Of a stretch of 24,815 bases of DNA, positions 22,800-24,815 are shown in pieces. The notes below the pieces were generated by a model. It was given only the letters and a program-made list of their open reading frames with translations, made no database searches and had not been told where the DNA came from. Made by a program: the position numbers and the translations under genes. Position 1 is the stretch's first letter, and the number at the start of each line of letters is the position of its first letter. The stretch is taken from NCBI GenBank assembly GCA_013288465.1, contig JABDBT010000027.1, positions 1 through 24,815 on the forward strand. The letters are read 5' to 3'. The stretch is from Bacteroidota bacterium (GTDB lineage Bacteria; Bacteroidota; Bacteroidia; Sphingobacteriales; Sphingobacteriaceae).

Positions 22800-24401
22800 A
22801 TGAATATTTTAACTATCCTCATATTTATACCCCTGCTCTTTGGGCTTGTCATCGCGGTGCTGCCTTCCAGCCTGCGCGGTAGCTTTAAATATATTACCTT
22901 TGCGGCTACGCTGGTTCAATTATGTATGAGCGTATGGATATACCTGCAATTTAAAGCTGGCCCTGCGTTTGGCGGTATTATGCACGAAGACCAGTTTCAG
23001 TTTGTGCAAAAACTGCCGTGGATAAACCTTAACCTGGGCAGCATGGGCAAAATGCAGGTTGATTATTTTGTGGGGATCGATGGTATTTCTATTACGCTAT
23101 TAGTCATGACCTCGCTCATATTGGTGATAGCCGCCTTATCGTCATGGGAGATCAAGAGCAATTTGAAAGGTTTTTTTGTGCTGTTCCTGATACTGGATAT
23201 GGCTGTTATTGGTGTGTTTTGTTCGCTTGATTTCTTCCTGTTTTACCTGTTTTATGAACTGATGCTGCTGCCTTTATACTTTTTAATAGGGATGTGGGGC
23301 GGCGCACGGCGGGAATATGCCGCTATAAAGTTTTTCTTATATACTTTGTTTGGGTCGGTATTTATGTTGCTGGTGATGATAGGTTTGTACCTGTCTGTAA
23401 AGGACCCTGCCACCGGCAACCATACCTTTAACATGATACAGATGATGAACCCGGCCAATTACGGGCACGACTCTATATTTTCAGTATTTAATCATCAACT
23501 GCTTTTTGGTATCCCTGCCCGTACGCTTGGGTTTGTGGTGCTGTTTATCGCGTTTGCTATCAAAGTACCGGTTTTCCCGCTGCATACCTGGCTGCCCGAC
23601 GCGCACGTGGAAGCGCCAACCCCCGTATCTATCATTTTAGCCGGGATATTATTAAAAATTGGCGGTTACGGTATTATACGGGTATGTATCAGCATATTTC
23701 CTGATGTGGCGGCTAACGGGGCGTTCTGGCTGGGTTTGCTGGGTGTTATATCCATTTTGTACGGAGCGTTCAATGCGCTCGCACAGCGGGACCTGAAGCG
23801 GCTTATCGCCTATTCGTCGGTATCGCAAATGGGTTTTGTTTTATTGGGCATAGCCTCACAAACCGCCGAAGGTATAAGCGGCGCGGTAATGCAAATGGTG
23901 AGCCACGGGTTTTTAGCTACCATGCTGTTCTTTTTGGCCGGGGTGGTTTATAACCGGGTTCACGATCGGGATATTTACAACTTCAGGGGATTAGGCAGCA
24001 TAATGCCGCGTTATACGGTATTTGTTATGATCGCCTTTTTCGCTTCGCTGGGCTTGCCGGGTTTCTCGGCGTTTATTGCCGAAGCATTTTCATTGGCCGG
24101 GGCATTTAAATCGCCGGGGGTTAACGGCCTGCTGCCTTATTGGATGGCGGCTTTGGGCGCGATAGGCATACTATTTAGCGCGGCCTATTTTTTATGGACC
24201 TTACAGCGTATGTTTTTTGGTTCCCTATCCATAAAAGGCGGCGAAGTTTGGAAAACAGCGTTAACCGACCTCAACTTCCGTGAAGTTATTACCTTGTTGC
24301 CTTTGGCAGGCATTGTATTGGTGTTAGGTTTAATGCCCTCGCTGGTATTTGACAAGATCAATGATTCGGTTTTATTATTGGTACAGTTTTTACAGAAATA
24401 A
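22800..24401 (+). CDS. nuoM: NADH-quinone oxidoreductase subunit M
   Basis: A 533-residue antiporter-like subunit of the complex I membrane arm. LFYLFYELMLLPLYFLIGMW contains the conserved helix-5 glutamate (Glu153), and FAIKVPVFPLHTWLPDAHVE contains Lys255. EAPTPVSIILAGILLKIGGY and IAYSSVSQMGFVLLGIAS are the standard NuoM blocks, and MVSHGFLATMLFFLAGVVYN follows. The length is close to E. coli NuoM (509). The start ATG at 22800 gives MNILTILIFIPLLFGLVIAV, a typical first helix. It is preceded by the nuoL-nuoM repeat gap and followed two bases after its stop codon by the nuoN start. No truncation or frameshift is visible. Confidence 0.97.
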   Translation: MNILTILIFIPLLFGLVIAVLPSSLRGSFKYITFAATLVQLCMSVWIYLQFKAGPAFGGIMHEDQFQFVQKLPWINLNLGSMGKMQVDYFVGIDGISITLLVMTSLILVIAALSSWEIKSNLKGFFVLFLILDMAVIGVFCSLDFFLFYLFYELMLLPLYFLIGMWGGARREYAAIKFFLYTLFGSVFMLLVMIGLYLSVKDPATGNHTFNMIQMMNPANYGHDSIFSVFNHQLLFGIPARTLGFVVLFIAFAIKVPVFPLHTWLPDAHVEAPTPVSIILAGILLKIGGYGIIRVCISIFPDVAANGAFWLGLLGVISILYGAFNALAQRDLKRLIAYSSVSQMGFVLLGIASQTAEGISGAVMQMVSHGFLATMLFFLAGVVYNRVHDRDIYNFRGLGSIMPRYTVFVMIAFFASLGLPGFSAFIAEAFSLAGAFKSPGVNGLLPYWMAALGAIGILFSAAYFLWTLQRMFFGSLSIKGGEVWKTALTDLNFREVITLLPLAGIVLVLGLMPSLVFDKINDSVLLLVQFLQK

Positions 24402-24403
24402 TA

Positions 24404-24815
24404 ATGCACGATCTGCTACCCTATATACCCGCCCAGTTAAACCATATTTTGGATAGCATGATCTATTTCATGCCTGAAATATGCCTGTGCATGGTGTTCC
24501 TGTTTGTTTTGCTGACGGATATTATCTTCGGTAAAAACTCAGAAAAACTATGCCGGGTGGTGGCTTACGCGGGTATGGTGTTGGTGATATTTAAAGATCT
24601 GCAGCAATTAGCCCTGGTGCTGAATAATACCGGTCATTCGTTATTCAGCGATATGCTGGTGCTTAACCATACGGCGCTGGTTTTTAAGTTTATTATTGAT
24701 GTGCTGGCTTTTACCCTGCTGCTCTATTTCGCATGGGACGATAAGCTAAGGGCACACCCAAAACGCTTGTCTGATCTGTACACCATTACCATTGGCTCCA
24801 TATTCGGCCTGCATT
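24404..24815 (+). CDS. nuoN: NADH-quinone oxidoreductase subunit N (partial, runs off the window)
   Basis: The ATG at 24404 lies two bases after the nuoM stop and the frame stays open to the window end (137 codons). The translation begins MHDLLPYIPAQLNHILDSM, followed by a first helix (IYFMPEICLCMVFLFVLLTD), a charged turn, a second helix (VVAYAGMVLVIF), and NHTALVFKFIIDVLAFTLLL. The pattern of N-terminal helices plus its position directly after nuoM identifies it as the third antiporter-like subunit, usually about 460-490 residues. The catalytic Lys/Glu residues lie beyond the visible part. Because the gene is cut by the window edge, nothing can be said about its integrity. Confidence 0.93.
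   Translation, partial: MHDLLPYIPAQLNHILDSMIYFMPEICLCMVFLFVLLTDIIFGKNSEKLCRVVAYAGMVLVIFKDLQQLALVLNNTGHSLFSDMLVLNHTALVFKFIIDVLAFTLLLYFAWDDKLRAHPKRLSDLYTITIGSIFGLH

Overview
This window most likely comes from a Bacteroidota chromosome, probably Sphingobacteriaceae (Mucilaginibacter/Pedobacter-like). That assignment is inferred from the protein style (a DUF3467 protein, a lipoprotein Wza homologue with a C-terminal membrane helix), scarce Shine-Dalgarno sites, TAnnTTTG-type -7 promoter boxes, and intergenic short repeats of a kind I associate with this group. No species can be named from the sequence alone. Every gene I can support lies on the + strand.

Layout. (1) 29-367: a small DUF3467 protein, which in Bacteroidota often follows rpoB-rpoC. 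(2) 437-17571: a surface polysaccharide locus. It encodes an acyltransferase-3 membrane protein, a Wza-type outer-membrane export lipoprotein, a Wzc-type tyrosine autokinase/copolymerase, an ABC exporter (Wzm permease, Wzt ATPase with a C-terminal glycan-binding-type domain), a C-methyltransferase-family protein, a glycosyltransferase-like/FkbM methyltransferase fusion, a GDP-mannose-4,6-dehydratase-like SDR with altered active-site residues, a DUF6165-like small protein overlapping a GT9-type glycosyltransferase, a GT-B glycosyltransferase, a CDP-paratose/tyvelose 2-epimerase-like SDR, and two more GT-B glycosyltransferases. (3) 17712 to the window end: nuoH, I, J, K, L, M and the start of nuoN, the membrane half of respiratory complex I.

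How the genes work together. The locus looks able to assemble a modified glycan on the cytoplasmic face (glycosyltransferases, SDRs, methyltransferases, acyltransferase), move it across the inner membrane with Wzm/Wzt, and pass it through a Wzc/Wza conduit. No Wzx flippase, Wzy polymerase, initiating phosphoglycosyltransferase or sugar nucleotidylyltransferase is visible, so those functions must be elsewhere or are replaced by the ABC route. Wzt with its extra C-terminal domain sits directly upstream of two methyltransferase genes, which suggests, but does not prove, recognition of a methylated chain.

Most unusual structure. The nuo block starts at nuoH with a glycan gene directly upstream, so nuoG is not its neighbour. 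The three gaps inside the nuo block that exceed 100 bp, plus the gap in front of nuoH, each carry a different short-repeat or inverted-repeat element: a 9-nt tandem array, a 33-nt perfect palindrome, a 134-bp element with 28-bp inverted ends, and two inverted 7-nt tandem arrays around a hairpin. nuoH and nuoL both appear to start with TTG. NuoK lacks the second of its two well-known membrane glutamates.
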